Assembly: GCA_964020155.1 (NCBI GenBank)
Contig: OZ026569.1
Location: forward strand, 2,431,471 to 2,495,470
Direction of reading: 5' to 3'
DNA: 64,000 nucleotides
Origin: Chondrilla cf. caribensis
Taxonomy: Eukaryota; Porifera; Demospongiae; Chondrillida; Chondrillidae
Each line of letters opens with the position of its first letter. Within the stretch, counting starts at the first letter, position 1. The notes under the pieces were generated by a model that had not been told where the DNA came from, did no database searches, and saw only the letters and a program-made list of their open reading frames with translations. Made by a program: the position numbers and the translations under genes. Positions 1 through 12,865 of the stretch are shown in pieces.

Positions 1-3000
1 TCCCATTCTCCCAGGTGTGATTTCAATGTCATTTTATAAAGAAAGTGATGACACAATACTTTGTGTTGCAAAGAAGAAAACTCCAGAAATTATCACTTCA
101 CAAGAGCTCTCATCACACGATCGACATGTTTTGCGTCTCAATATGAAGGATTTCTCATCTCCCCGTCATAATGACGACCACAAATCAGGTAAAGTTGTAC
201 TAATGGAATTAACGCTTTGTCTAATTGTGAAGCAGTCCAAAGTCTAAACAGTTTCAGACTTTAACGGGATTAGAGGTTATTACTGCACTTAACGTACATA
301 CGTACATACGTACTTATTTACTTACTGGAAGACGAACCTCTACTTTTGGTTTAGGGAGCCTTAAAAAAGTGATTTTGATGCCCAACCTTTTTCCTGGATG
401 TTTGTGCATATCCTACTTAGGATGACCCCCCGTGTCAAAATGTCTAGGAAAACTTGTAGAGCAATCCTAAAATCCAAGTGATGTCATTGTCCATAGTTTT
501 AGACTTGTGCGTACTTCATATACGTATGTGTACATATTATTATGTCCATATTCAGCTAGACAAAATTTCATAACAACACATGCACCTACGTATGTACATA
601 TGTGTATGTGCTAGTGTTGTTTTAGTTAGCAAATCTATTTTAGTGATAGTTATAGTTAATCGACTGATGACAGAAAATAGAATTTCAGTTTTAGTTTTAG
701 TATGTAGCCAATTTCTAGATTTTAGTTATAATTACAGTTTTCTTTTCAAAATGCAAATATTCTAGTCCTAATTATAGTTACAGTTATAGTATTAGTTACA
801 GACACCATTTCCATTTACTGGGAACAATTTCATTGTGCTAATGTGGTCTCTTTGTACCCCAACATAGTCTGGTATAGTAACTATAAGATTTGCGGCAGAT
901 ATTTGATTATAGTTTTAGTTAGGGACATTAATCATTTTTTTAGTTACAGTTCTAGTTTTTTGGAAGGCGACTCCTGTTCTTTTAGTTAGTTATACCGGTA
1001 GTTATGATTAACTAAAAGGTCCAGAGCATTACTAAAACATATTTTAGTTATAGTTATGATTAATCAAAACAACACTAGTATGTGCATATGTAATAAAGCT
1101 ACGAACCATAATTCTTGAGCATGGGTATCTTCAGGGAACCCTAACTCCAACCTGGATGTACTTTACTGCACTGACTACTGTGCAAGAGACTGTCAGGATG
1201 TGTATGCAGATATTGCATACCATGGTACGTATTTTGTACATCGAGAATTTTAAGACCTCAACTACGTATAATAATGAATTTCATTTGTGAATCATATCAA
1301 CGAATTGAAAAAATATTATTAAACCGTAAATCTTTTTATGTAGATCTGCATTCAGTGCCTAAAACATGATTTTGTGGTACATTTCTATCCACAGAAACAT
1401 ATTGATATTATTATGACCCATTGTATTAGTCAATCTGTGAAAAATTCCTACCTCCTCATATAAGAGGTTTGTATACAGTATACTGTATGTGGTGTATCTT
1501 TATATTGCTTAACTCCATTTGCAATCCCTGCAATCTCATTTAGGGTGGCGGGTCGACCTGCCATTTTGTTGCACTATAATATTATTCATGATCATATGTA
1601 GGTCTGTCATGTGTTAGCATGTAACGCCTGCACCGTGAAAAGTTGATTTTTCTGTAGGAGATTCTAACCCCAAGTATCTCTTGAAATTTTTTGGCAGTTT
1701 TTGACGATAAATTTTCATTATGCTTTCCTGAAGAATGAATATGCATTCTAATACACCTTAAGACCTAAGACCCTTACTCTGCCGTTATATATGCTTCAAT
1801 GTAACTGGAAAGAAACCTCAAACAGGTGGTCTGGGCTATGCAAGATTACCTACCTATGTATACGTACAAAGCAGCTACAATCTCAACGAAATCATGTGCT
1901 AATCACACTCTAAGCTTGCTCAAAATTTCAGGCAATAACATCCAACCCGATTTCTTTCCAAGTATTTATAGAAGGTCTGCAGATCATTGCATACATGTTT
2001 ACATACGTACATACCTTTGCTTGGACCTGAGCTTTTGTACCTTCATAGATCGAGACAATGAGCACACATCCCCATGGGCATTGAAATGCCTGCACCAGTT
2101 GAAGGACGTTCTACACAACAAAGAAGACAAGAATGGTGAATACGGTCAGTAAATTTTGTTGTTTTTTGCCCCTTGTACCATATATTGTCTTGTTGGCTGG
2201 ACCCTATCCACGCCCTTAAGTTTTGATCTGCCATTTTATAGCACAGCAAACAAATATAATGACGGATCATAAACAAGGAAACAAAACGTGGTCTGGTTGA
2301 TGAGACTACCAAATGTACCACATACGTACGTATATGTAGTGTACATAATAGTGTGTAGGTAGACTCCTTAGCTGGCAATTACAAATTGCCAAGTATCAGG
2401 TGCACTATGTGTTTATATGAATACTTACATACCTTGGCTACATACTCCTGAGGACCTCTTGTGTTGAGTGTTCTCACATTATGTTTTCTCACTGTATAAC
2501 CTGTAAGAGGGGACCTGAAACCTCAACTGAGTCCTGAAGCCTGGGAACCTCAATTCTTATCAATAACCTGTGGACTGTACTTCCATTAGTCATGAACTTA
2601 CCATATAGAGCTATCAGCTATGTGAAAACATGATACGTATGCTTAGACCTGTGTGAACACCCCTCATCATGGGTCTTGAGTTCTTGAGTATGTGGTCACA
2701 CTCATCAAATCCTCATATGCATAGTAATATTTGGATTTATTCACTTCTAACAGCACAGCCTTCTGTCTATTACCACATACCAAGGAAATACGGTCCCATT
2801 GGACTGCATTAGACATGTTCCAACGTGTTAAAAAAACAATTGCATACGTTTTGTAGTTCATATCCATCTCAACTTATGATCCTTGCACATCGATCTGTAC
2901 AATGATTGATGTATGCAACCATCTTCTATCTAATCAGCTCCACACATATTGGATGTAAGAGTTATGTATGTACGTATGTGTGTATCTTTTTCCCTCATTG

Positions 3001-3469
3001 TGAATGTAAACACTTCCTATGATATAAGTACATAGACATTCTCATGATTGTCCAAAGTATCTTATCTTAGTTGCAGTGCTCCAGTCTTTGTGCATTAGGC
3101 AATAGTTGTTGAAACTCACCTACATTGCTAAGGGCAGACTACCATAACAGCAATTCCTACAAAGGATTGTGTATATACGTATGTACATTCTTCCTTGCAT
3201 TAAAATTTCCTTACATTTGGTGTATATACGTACTTAGGTATGTAGGTACATTTTTCCTTATGCCTGTAGATTATATTGTTTTGGAGAATGTAGTCACCAA
3301 CTTTGAGCATCCTAGCATCTTGGATCTGAAGCTTGGCACACAGAGCCATTCTGATGTGATGCCTGAAGCCAAGCAGAAACTCCACATGGAAAGGTGTGCT
3401 ACTACTACATCAGAATCACTGGGTGTCCGGTTTAGTGGAATGCAGGTATGCATACGTATGTATTTCACA

Positions 3470-3513
<44 letters not shown>

Positions 3514-4408
3514 ATGCGTGCGTGCGTGTCTGATGTCTTTCTCACAAGTGAAACACATCATGAATCACCATTCGTGATGTACTTCACTTGTGTGTCGGAA
3601 TGGTAAGATGAGGACAGTCATCCAACTGATGTACGGGGTATACCACACTGATGAGCTCAAATGAGAGCGAAACAGCTGTCTGTGGTTTCTTTTTGATGAT
3701 TTGGATGACTAGGAGGTTATCACTGGTTGCCATCAAAATCTGACTTCGGTACCCCAGCTGATAGAGACTTCAGTCTATTTTTAGCTGGTTTGGCATACAT
3801 CCAGTGATATAATTTGCCAACCTTAGGCCTGGCATGGGCTTTTTGTGCAATAAGCCTTCCCCAACCTTGTTAGTAGTGTTTGCTATGCATACGTACATAC
3901 GTATGTCAGTTGTAGCCATCGAAACACTATTTCTACAATTTGTAGTATTTATATATTATCCCGTTTTTTACCACTTAATTAGTTGTTTAGCAATCAAACC
4001 AAAGAGTACATATACAAAGATAAATACTACGGACGTGATCTCACTCCTTCCGGATTGGAAAAGGAGATTAAAGGGTTCTTGTGTGGAGGTGATGTTCGGA
4101 ATAGAAGGGCTGTTGTGGAGTCCCTATTGGAGAAATTGGCAGCGCTGAAGCTGCTTCTAGAAGCACAGGATTCGGTGCGGCTGTTTTCCGTGTCCCTCTT
4201 ACTGATATACGACGGAGGCTCTGTGTCCTCTGGTGATGTTCACAGGTGTTGTCCCATGGAAGTTCGCATGATAGACTTTGCAAATGCCACGCACAGTGGT
4301 TACGTAGACGATCCCTACAAATACTCCGGCCCAGATGAGGGATTCTTGTTGGGTCTAAGCACAGTCAGCAGGGTTGCCACACAAGTACTGAGCGAATGTA
4401 CCAGTTAA
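1..4408 (+). CDS. IP6K: Inositol hexakisphosphate kinase (IP6K family), 3' part
   Basis: Kinase that phosphorylates inositol hexakisphosphate to pyrophosphates, in cytosol and nucleus. The gene enters from the left edge. My exons are <1-188, 1135-1224, 2049-2144, 3270-3445 and 3983-4408; every junction is GT-AG and the phases join (1, 1, 1, 0). Exon 1 encodes the region before the catalytic lobe (PGVISMSFYKESDD). Exon 4 carries the family signature PSILDLKLG (PxxxDxKxG, inositol/ATP site) and GVRFSGMQ. The last exon has KYYGRDL, LLIYDG, the metal-binding MIDFA and GPDEGFLLGL near the C-terminus. Spacing matches IP6K better than IPMK or IP3K. The N-terminus lies outside the window. A (TG)n tract follows the exon-4 donor closely. 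The UVSSA gene begins about 0.9 kb downstream on the same strand. Confidence 0.9.
3475..3512. repeat. (TG)n microsatellite in IP6K intron
   Basis: Uninterrupted TG dinucleotide run ending in TGCATGCGTGCG, starting about 29 bp after the 5' splice site at 3446 on the sense strand. Confidence 0.95.
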
Positions 4409-4864
4409 TTCCCTATACATTATTTTTTTGATGAATGTGTATTTTTTTAAATGTTTTCTATTCGAAACACTAGACTAGGATTAAATGCATAAATTTGTTG
4501 AACAGGTTGTTGAATAGTTGTTGGCAAATATGGTCTTGATATTTTGGTCTGTTTTTGAATGCATTGAGTGAAATACGATTACATAATTGTGCATGCTTCC
4601 AATTGAACTGTAGATTGTTCAATTTCAAATAATTATATCCAATTATCATAATGTATTACTTTGATACTAATATAACATATACACAATATGCATGTAACAC
4701 TGAGTGAGATAAAGACAAAAAAAATCCCATTTTTAAATAGTCGAACTTACATTCAGATATCATAATTATTGTGCACTAGTCAAACTATCACAACTCTGCA
4801 GGTAACTTAGGTAATTAACGCGAGACTAGTTTTTCGTTACAATTCTGTATGGCCTGGAAGTATA

Positions 4865-5046
4865 CAGTGGAACCTCTCTATTAAGGACACTTTGGGACCT
4901 ATCTTGAGTTTAGTCCTTATATATTTCGAGGTGTCCTCAATTTAGAGGTCAATTAATACACTAAAGTACTACACTGGGACACAGAATGGTGTCCTTATTA
5001 TAGAGGTTTCCACATTTCAGAGGTTTGTAACAGAGAGGTCCCACTG
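4865..5046. mobile_element. MITE-like element, family A (CAGTGGAACCTCT termini)
   Basis: Begins CAGTGGAACCTCTCTATTAA and ends GAGAGGTCCCACTG, an imperfect terminal inverted repeat. The inside repeats phrases of the type TTAAGGACAC and GTCCTTAT in both orientations. No coding capacity. Related copies lie at 21119-21314 and 23429-23633, with degenerate ones near 9323-9458, 55941-56150 and 56850-56940. It sits between IP6K and UVSSA. Confidence 0.75.
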
Positions 5047-5292
5047 CATGTACGTATATGTAAGAGGGTCGTCTACCGTACATTATACGTACGTATATAC
5101 CAAACCGCTGCACCTTCATATGTATACGGAGCGAATACGGAAAGGATGAGCGAAAAGGTCAAGACGCTGTGAGGGGATTCCCCGTACATAGGCTATGAGT
5201 CGCTGACTCAGTTGTGTTGGTCTCGAATGTACGTAACTCCACCGTGAAGTCAAGAGAATTGACTACATGACTATTCGAACGTCCATTTAATC

Positions 5293-5534
5293 ATGGATCT
5301 GTCTTTGTACGAAGAAATGAAACAGTGTCTGGAAAAACTCACTCACTCTGGATCTCCATCACTTTCTGTGGACGACATGAAAAAGTTGAAAAGTATTTGC
5401 AAGTGATTAGAATATTTATATATTATGGAACATTTAATTGCTGTAGATCCCTTCGTACACTAAGTCCGCCCCTGTTCGTGTGTTGGCATATGATATGGTT
5501 TGGTGGTGGGGTTGCCGGCATGGGTGGTTCAGTG

Positions 5535-5588
<54 letters not shown>

Positions 5589-8503
5589 TGTTCACCTATT
5601 GTGTATTAATTTTTTGCTATTATTCTTAAAATTTCATGACCTTATTTATTTGTTCAGGGTTTCTGATGATTATGTTCAAAACTGCCACACTTTACTGATG
5701 CAACACTTGTCAAAGGAACACGCTGAGGTCCGATTGTCTGCTGTTCAAGTGATTGACCAGTTGTTCAGAAAATCTCACACTTTTCGAGAAGAACTGACTG
5801 CTTCGTTCAGGCAATTTCTTATCCTGGCCATAGGAATTGATTCAAATAAGCCCCTCCCTCCTCCAGCGGGCGTGGCAAAGATGCTGAAGGAGCAGTCTCT
5901 CCTTGCTGTGAAAGAGTGGTACGAGAAGTATGGTGACAGCTATCCCAAGCTCAAACTGGGGTATCAGTATCTTAATCACAACCTGAGTGTACGTACTGTA
6001 TATGTGGCATGTGTTTATGTTTGTATATGGTTAGGTGCCATAATTATTACAGATGATTCCTAATTTTGGACACTTTGGATTGTAGCAATTAAATTTGTCT
6101 TTGCAAACTGTTTTTCACATTTTTCAAGTTTGATATCAAACTGATCCTCAATCTATGAAGCATCCAAAGGTACTCATGTTTAAAAGTTTTTGATACATTT
6201 TGCCTATCACCATACTCTATGTCCAAAATTGGGAACAATCCGGAATTAGGGAACCTCACCTTATATATTTGTATTCACATGCATGCTTACATGCATATTC
6301 CTAAATGCATACTGTATGTGTGTATCTGAACATGCAGTATGTATATACTATACATTTAGTACTTATGTATGTGTGTATCCGGACATGTACTGTACATGTA
6401 TTACATACATATGCGTGTATCCAGACATGTACTGTACATGTATTACATACATATGCGTGTATCCAGACATGTACTGTACATGTATTACATACATATGCGT
6501 GTATCCAGACATGTATTGTACATGTGTGTGTTAGTGAAAACCGATTCTGTCTTCGAAAAAATGTTTTGCGTGACCAAATAAAGGAGCATGGTCATATTCA
6601 TTCACATGGGTCTTGCAGTCAAACAAGTTGCAATGTGGAAATAGGGAAATTATACCAAAGTAACCATCTGAATGTACATGACCCCAAAATCTTCAACTAA
6701 AATTTGAACTGCTCTTTTGTTTTGAAGAGAGTTGATTGAAACATCCAATGTGACCGTCACAAGGGTGCTTCTATTTAGCTATGAAGTTATATCACATTAA
6801 TAGCCTTTCTCCATAGTAGGCCAGCCACCATCTGAATATACTTCTTCATACTACTATTGTCTGAAATTATACTATTTTGGACACTTTCTATTTATTTGAA
6901 TAACTTTAAAAATGTACGTATGGACTTCTACTTCTGGGTTGGTGAACCGAGTTCTGTTACCCAACAATTGGCCAAAGAATCAAGATGATTGCCCCCTCCC
7001 CCTTGATACTGCACCCAATATGCGGTACAAGCAAGCAACAAATGAATAACAAACGAACAATGTAAACAATGATGTGCCTGATATGTTTTAATGTAGCATA
7101 CTTTGTAGACTGTTTGTTCAATGTTTTATGTGCATATGTACGTATGTACATACTTAAACGTACTGCATTCATTTTTGCTTCAACAGGTAAACTTTGATAG
7201 TCTTGTCGCAGAAAGTGAGGCTCAACGAAGAAGAGTGGAAGAGCAGGAAGAAAAACAGAGAATTATGAGAGAGCAAAGGCTTTTGACTGCTAGGAATGCA
7301 TTAAAAGGTATATACGTGCATACATGACCGTTAGTAAGTTAAACAAATAAAAAACTTAGTACATACAGTGAATTCTTGTTATTCTGCCGCAATTCATTTT
7401 CAAAGAACATAGTGGATTAACGAGTTTGCCGGATTAACTGGATATTCATTCGTACTTGTACATTATATTGGTAGTGGGAAATTGTGGTGGATAAAACGTT
7501 TTGGCAGAATAACGATAATTCACTGTACATGGTGGATAAAAACATCTAATTGTATGTGTTTGAGTTTGTTCTGGATGATCTCAGGCTTCTCAGCTGAGCT
7601 TGGTGGTTGGTATACTAAGTAATGATGTTAGTATGGTCCATGCAAGATATATTGGCGATGTACATTTTTTTAATTTGGGGAGTGTGACTTTATCCCGGTT
7701 AACCTTTTGTCTCTGTTATCGTAACATACATATAATATATGTGTATGCTGCAGAGAAGGAGAAGGAAATTGACAGTGTTTTGACGCAGATGAACAGCTGT
7801 TTTACTCTGCTCCTGCCAAGGTTGGACCAACCAGACATCTACTTCTCACCAGGGCAAAGTACCACTTCTGCATCTGGAACACTGCCCATGGAAGGAGATT
7901 ACGGCAGTGACAGTGATGAAGAGAGTGAGTCCGAATGGGTGGATGTGTCAGACAATGAAAATGAAGAGGAGGAGGATTTGAGCTCTGTATCCCTCCGTTC
8001 TGGTGGTGATTTGCAAACTCACGGTATACCAAGTCGAGCCTATAGCGTGACGGTTGAGCTATCAAGAAGTGGTCGAGTGGCTGTAGAGGAGACAGAGGAC
8101 AACAGCAGTATTTTGAGTACGTTACGGGACTGCGTTCGCATCATCAAGCAGCAATTTCTCCCATTTGTACGAAAACAGATTGAAGTTAGTATTGTAGATT
8201 CTAAATGTATGAAACATGCTTGTATGTGTGCACGTGTGGTATACAGTTAGCCCTTATATATAAGTATAGTCATATGTACCCCTAAACAGTGTGTAGTGTG
8301 TTATTAAATCCACTCATATATGCAACAATGTACTCTCAATGAATCAAGGTGGAAGTGCTTGATATCCCCTCGGAATACTGTACAACAACATATGTACAGT
8401 TTACAATGTAAGCAACAGTGTCAATGTTGTGAAGCGACTCACAGGGCACAGTGTAGGCAAATACACAGGTTACTTTGTACATATATAGGATACTGATACA
8501 CAC

Positions 8504-8544
<41 letters not shown>

Positions 8545-9823
8545 AATGTGTGTGTATTTGTATTTGTAATATGTCCTAAACTCGCTTGACAGCACTAGTT
8601 CACTTGAGAATGAATCATTGATCATCTGGTCTTCATGGAAGACCTCAAAGCATACATACTCAACTAAAGTGATAAATGCACATTAACTAATACAGATAGG
8701 TACATGATGTCATTTGATGCAAAAAGCCTAATAGTAACCTAAAGTCTTCCAAGTTTTAGCTCATCAATATTCATATTTGTTTGTTGTATTTGTGCTTGTA
8801 TTTGTGTTCACCATGTTTGTTTGATATTTATGTTTGTGTTTGTTGTATGTAGGTATTTACTAAGCTACACGGGAGTGAAACTGACATTCAAACTGCTCTA
8901 GATTTGAGGGAGAACCTGTTGGCATCCCTTCAGAAGTACTGCGAGCTTAAAATAGTTGACAGCAGTGGACATACCGTTACTGAGGAGACTGTGGATGAGC
9001 CTGGATCGAGTACACCGAGTGGCCGCGAGAGAAAGAAAATCAACTCCTTAGACAACCTCTCTTCTTCTACTACTGGATGGACACCGAATAAGTCCTTTAT
9101 ATCCTCGGAGGTGGAGTCAGCAGATCCCACTTCAATTGCAGCACAGCTCAGGGCAGCCGGGAAGGAGGTTAAAAGCAAGCCCCTCACTTCTAAGTAAGTT
9201 GTCGTTGCACTAAGTAAGTACAGTATTCCAAGCAAGTCTCCTGCATGGTGAACAGGAGGGACATACATAGATGTATATGGTACGTACGTACATGCCTGAT
9301 ATCTAGTGTCTAATTTAATATTCGGTGGCACCTCTTTATAAAGGACACATTGAGGTCAAGCCATTTCATGCACTGTAGAGTGGTTGTCCACTCTTCAGAG
9401 GCTAAAATGTATTAGTCTCAGAAAGTGTCCTTTGTAGGGAGGTAGTTTCTATTGTGGTCTTTATTCAATGTTGAACACCATGGTAACAAATGCATTATTA
9501 TGTGATTTAAATGTCATACCATCTTTTGCAATTCTCTATGGCAGAACTGGACCTCGTTCCACCTCTGAACCGCACGAGGCATCAAGTCGTAAAGAATCAC
9601 TCTTAGTACAAGCTCCTGTTGTCCCCTTTGACAAGGATTTGATGCACTGGGGAGAACCCAGTAAACCACCTGAACCGGCTGTGATGCAGTAAGGCTTAGG
9701 GACACTTCTTTCTTTGCCATCTGATACCATCCATTATTTTGCCTTACAGGCTTGAATCACTACATCGATTTTGGGTTCCTGATCGGGAGGTTATTTTAAC
9801 TCCTGTAAGTTGCTTTTAACAGA

Positions 9824-9854
<31 letters not shown>

Positions 9855-9858
9855 GTGC

Positions 9859-9931
<73 letters not shown>

Positions 9932-11928
9932 TGGTGTGTGTGTGTATTTGTTTGTGGTGTGTGTGTGTGTGTGTGTGGTGTGTGTGTGTGCGTGCGTGCA
10001 TGCGTGTGTGTGTGTGTGTGTGGACTGTGGCAGTGATAGTATAAAATGGGATCGTTGTATAAATCTTGTTATCCTCCTGCTTTGTACTTGTGAAGGATGA
10101 CAATAATCGCATAATCAACTTCACTGGAACATTCGAACCAGTTACAAAAGCTTGCCGATTTCCATTACCAAGTGGTAAGCTTTGCCCTAGGAAAGACAGA
10201 TACAAGGTATCCACAGTCATCAGTAGTATTTTGGAAAAACGTACCTGGGTTAAGTTGTGCTTTTCCTCCATTCACCTACAGTGTCCACTCCATGGTCCTA
10301 TAATTCCTAGGGACGAACAAGGTGTTCCAGTGGACAGACCTGTTCAACAGGGTCGCGATGATGGTCAGACGTCTGCACCAGGTACCCTTGTATGGGGGGG
10401 GGGGGGGGGGGGGTAACTGAGAGGGGGAATTAGCTCCACAGATTTCATAATTGGAAGTTGGGTTTACCTGTGGCCCTATTGGGTTTACCTGTGGCTCTAT
10501 TGGGTTTACCTGTGGCCCTATTGGGTTTACCTGTGGCTCTATTGGGTTTACCTGTGGCCCTATTGGGTTTACCTGTGGCTCTATTGGGTTTACCTGTGGC
10601 CCTATTGGTTATACCTGTTCCTGCATCAGGTGTACCTATGGCTCCATGGGATGTCCCTGTGACCCTATTGAGTGTACCTGTGGTCCTAATGGATACCTGC
10701 ACATGGCCCTATTGGATGTACCACTAGAAAAGTATCAAGAATCAACTAATTTTAAGTTTGTATGTAATTATAGTGATTTTAGAGCATACCGTGCATGTAT
10801 CCATATACATGTACACAATGAGGATTCGTTTCATTTGTCTCATTTTTCTACCGCCGTAGATTCATTGTCATCTACTGTGACGAGTGAACTGTGGAAGGAT
10901 GTTAGCAAAGAGGTCAGCCGTGTCCTCAATGTTGATTTGAGGACTGGAGAGAACGAGAAGGGGAAAGGGAAGAAAAGAACTGGTATGTATGTATGTTCAG
11001 TGTGCATGACCTGTGTGAGCGGCCACCTCTGTAAGTCCATCTACTATATTTGCCCCAATCAAATCTGGATCTATGTGTCTACCATGTTTCACTTACATTC
11101 CAATCAGGATGGGTAACCAAGTCCCATAGACGACCACATTAGACAGACTATACCACTACCATAGTTTAATACATCTCATTAATGTATGCCTATATCAATG
11201 TTTAACTTCAAGGGGCAGGTCCCAAACAGTCAGTTTCAGAAATTTGATTGACTTTCCCTGGATGATGGTAATGTCAGGTCTTGTTGTTGAGTAATGAAAA
11301 CTGATGGTGGGACAGTACCAGGAGGGGATTGATGGTTCAGTAACCATCTAAATTTTTCACATATAATGCAATAAGGAAGCGCGCGTGCGTGTGTGTGTGT
11401 GTACATGTTGTCTTCCTGTTTAACTTGACCCAGGTCTCAACTGTAGAAGAGGTCCATGCATCACTGCAACAGTAGAAGCTGACAATTTAGTCCACCTGTG
11501 GAACCAGTTAGAATGATATAAATTGTGAGATGGTTCCTATTCTGACGATAAAATTGTACAGATTAATGGAGTGATACAGTACTGGAATTCCTTGGAACTG
11601 GGAAACAGTACATGGCCCTATTACTAAGGATTTACTGTATTTGTTTATCTCGGTAGGACGTAAGAAGTATCCTGGGTTGACTGATTTGAAAACACTGAGC
11701 AATACTTCGAGAAAGAGATTAGAGAAGATTGTTTTGAACAGGTAACTTGAAGATGTTTGCAAGTTTCCTGATTGTGGTAATGGAATATTCCGGATTATGA
11801 GTACTAGGTAATTGTTTTATTGTCATAGGAAGTCTCTGGAGCGTGTTGCAGACAGTTTGGACAGACTTGATGCGAAGAAGTTTGATGACAAATTTGGAAA
11901 CAACTACAATTATTCCTTAAGGAAATAA
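5293..11928 (+). CDS. UVSSA: UV-stimulated scaffold protein A (UVSSA)
   Basis: Nuclear factor of transcription-coupled nucleotide excision repair that works with CSB/CSA and recruits TFIIH to stalled RNA polymerase II. Exons: 5293-5402, 5658-5988, 7187-7307, 7754-8184, 8853-9193, 9545-9688, 9750-9804, 10096-10206, 10282-10381, 10860-10982, 11657-11741, 11829-11928. They total 2052 nt (683 aa; human about 709) and every phase joins. The N-terminal VHS-like helical domain (about residues 1-150) includes the family-like stretch [13 protein letters not shown] charged coiled segment ([14 protein letters not shown]) and an acidic serine-rich region ([11 protein letters not shown]) follow. The C-terminal conserved domain has [18 protein letters not shown] joined across an intron to [14 protein letters not shown], the zinc-binding cysteines and histidine. 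The tail [10 protein letters not shown]...[15 protein letters not shown] matches the family end. Start chosen at the first ATG giving [16 protein letters not shown]. Confidence 0.93.
5537..5586. repeat. (GT)n microsatellite, UVSSA intron 1
   Basis: About 50 bp of pure GT on the sense strand, about 70 bp before the exon-2 acceptor at 5657. Confidence 0.95.
6373..6530. repeat. 42-bp minisatellite, UVSSA intron 2
   Basis: Three to four copies of a 42-bp unit starting GTGTATCC(A/G)GACATGTACTG at 6373, 6415, 6457 and 6499. Each unit holds the palindrome-like GACATGTACTGTACATGT. The open frames across it are repeat artefacts. Confidence 0.9.
7366..7525. mobile_element. MITE-like element, family B, UVSSA intron 3
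   Basis: Starts CAGTGAATTCTTGTTATTCT and ends AGAATAACGATAATTCACTG, so the ends are inverted repeats. The inside holds CCGCAATT and GGATTAAC motifs. Related copies are at 25092-25188 and 62963-63061; all are non-coding. Confidence 0.75.
8507..8541. repeat. (TA)n microsatellite
   Basis: Pure TA run of about 34 bp in UVSSA intron 4, between the acidic-region exon (ends 8184) and the exon at 8853. Confidence 0.95.
9822..10020. repeat. Long (TG)n tract, UVSSA intron 7
   Basis: About 200 bp of TG repeat with CG, TT and GG interruptions. It starts 17 bp after the 5' splice site at 9805 and fills most of the 291-bp intron before the zinc-domain exon at 10096. Open frames of alternating V/C or H/T across it are artefacts. 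Confidence 0.95.
10394..10413. repeat. Poly-G tract (20 bp)
   Basis: Uninterrupted G run 12 bp after the UVSSA donor at 10382. Such runs may form quadruplexes on the sense RNA. Its length in this assembly may not be exact. Confidence 0.9.
10460..10720. repeat. 21-bp minisatellite, UVSSA intron 9
   Basis: At least seven near-perfect 21-bp units (GGGTTTACCTGTGG(C/T)(C/T)CTATT type), alternating CCC and CTC variants so that a 42-bp higher-order period is visible. It decays towards 10720. It lies inside an intron. The unit length is a multiple of 3, so all frames stay open; the repetitive open frames are not genes. Confidence 0.9.
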
Positions 11929-12865
11929 CCCCCATATTATGTATGTAATCACATTATATCACAAGTATGAACCCTGGTTACAGTTCAAGCAAATGAAAAA
12001 TTCTTGGTCAGCTGAGATATTATTACCAACAATAATAAGGTAACTGCAGTAATTGCAACAAAGTCTTTTTACCAAATTAAATTTAGTTTTTTGTATAATA
12101 TTATATATAATTAGTATTATTATAATGCATAAATTTCCAACATGGCAATGTTTGCATGTAGAGGCCATCTTGCATTCTCGTAACTATCATAAAATGTATA
12201 ACTCCATGCAACCACCCTGCACTTTCAGATTTTGTGGATGTCATCCCGCGGGTCCTCACTACAGTTTATTCTCGTTATAATATTCTTACCATTGACTGCT
12301 GTCATGCAGTATATATATATATACACCATTGAGAGACAAACTTTAAAGCTTCACTGTACATTTCACTCACCACAGACAGTGCTAGCTGCCGACAACATTC
12401 CTGCTGCATGCAGTTAGTGGTCTTCAAATTTATTTTCGTCGCCTACAATTACTTATGATGCCATGCATCTGCAATGGTGTGATTATCCACAATTGCTAGT
12501 ATTTCATTTCAAGCATTCCTTGCTCCCCCCCCGTTACTGTTGTTCACCATTCCTTGTTCTCCCTTAGACACAGTGGACGAGTGTGGGAAGGGAACATCCT
12601 TAGAAATGCAACAGAATTGTGATGATAAGTGAAAATTCCCTGTATTAATCAAATCCATTCAACTTCATAATGCAATTGTAATAACAATATTATTATGACT
12701 GTAGAGTATATTATAGATCTAATAGTAAATAAATTAGGCCTCATGTGAAAATATTATATATGATATGATATAAAAATAGAATCTGATGCAGTGTCAGTGT
12801 ATATATTATCAATTGCCATAAATATTAGGATGAAATATGGAAAATTGATGATGATGAAGCAGATA
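11929..12865. other. Intergenic space between convergent UVSSA and BBOX-like genes
   Basis: AT-rich, no convincing coding exon. Contains a short TA run near 12309 and a C/T-rich stretch near 12528. Presumably holds both 3' UTRs, the genes being tail to tail. Confidence 0.6.

Noticed and set aside
6373..6530. CRISPR-like regular array
   Set aside because: Units are contiguous with no unique spacers; this is a minisatellite in an intron of a eukaryotic gene. The same holds for 10460, 60405 and 61012.
9810..10271. Long frames of alternating Val/Cys or His/Thr over TG/CA tracts (also at 3475, 5537, 34059, 42966, 44006, 44695, 53656)
   Set aside because: Dinucleotide repeats keep all frames open; no conserved protein and all are inside introns.
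10445..11116. Repetitive 220-codon frame and its reverse (RATGKPN-type repeats)
   Set aside because: Product of the 21-bp minisatellite, whose period is a multiple of three. It lies between two well-supported UVSSA exons, and only the small part 10860-10982 is coding.
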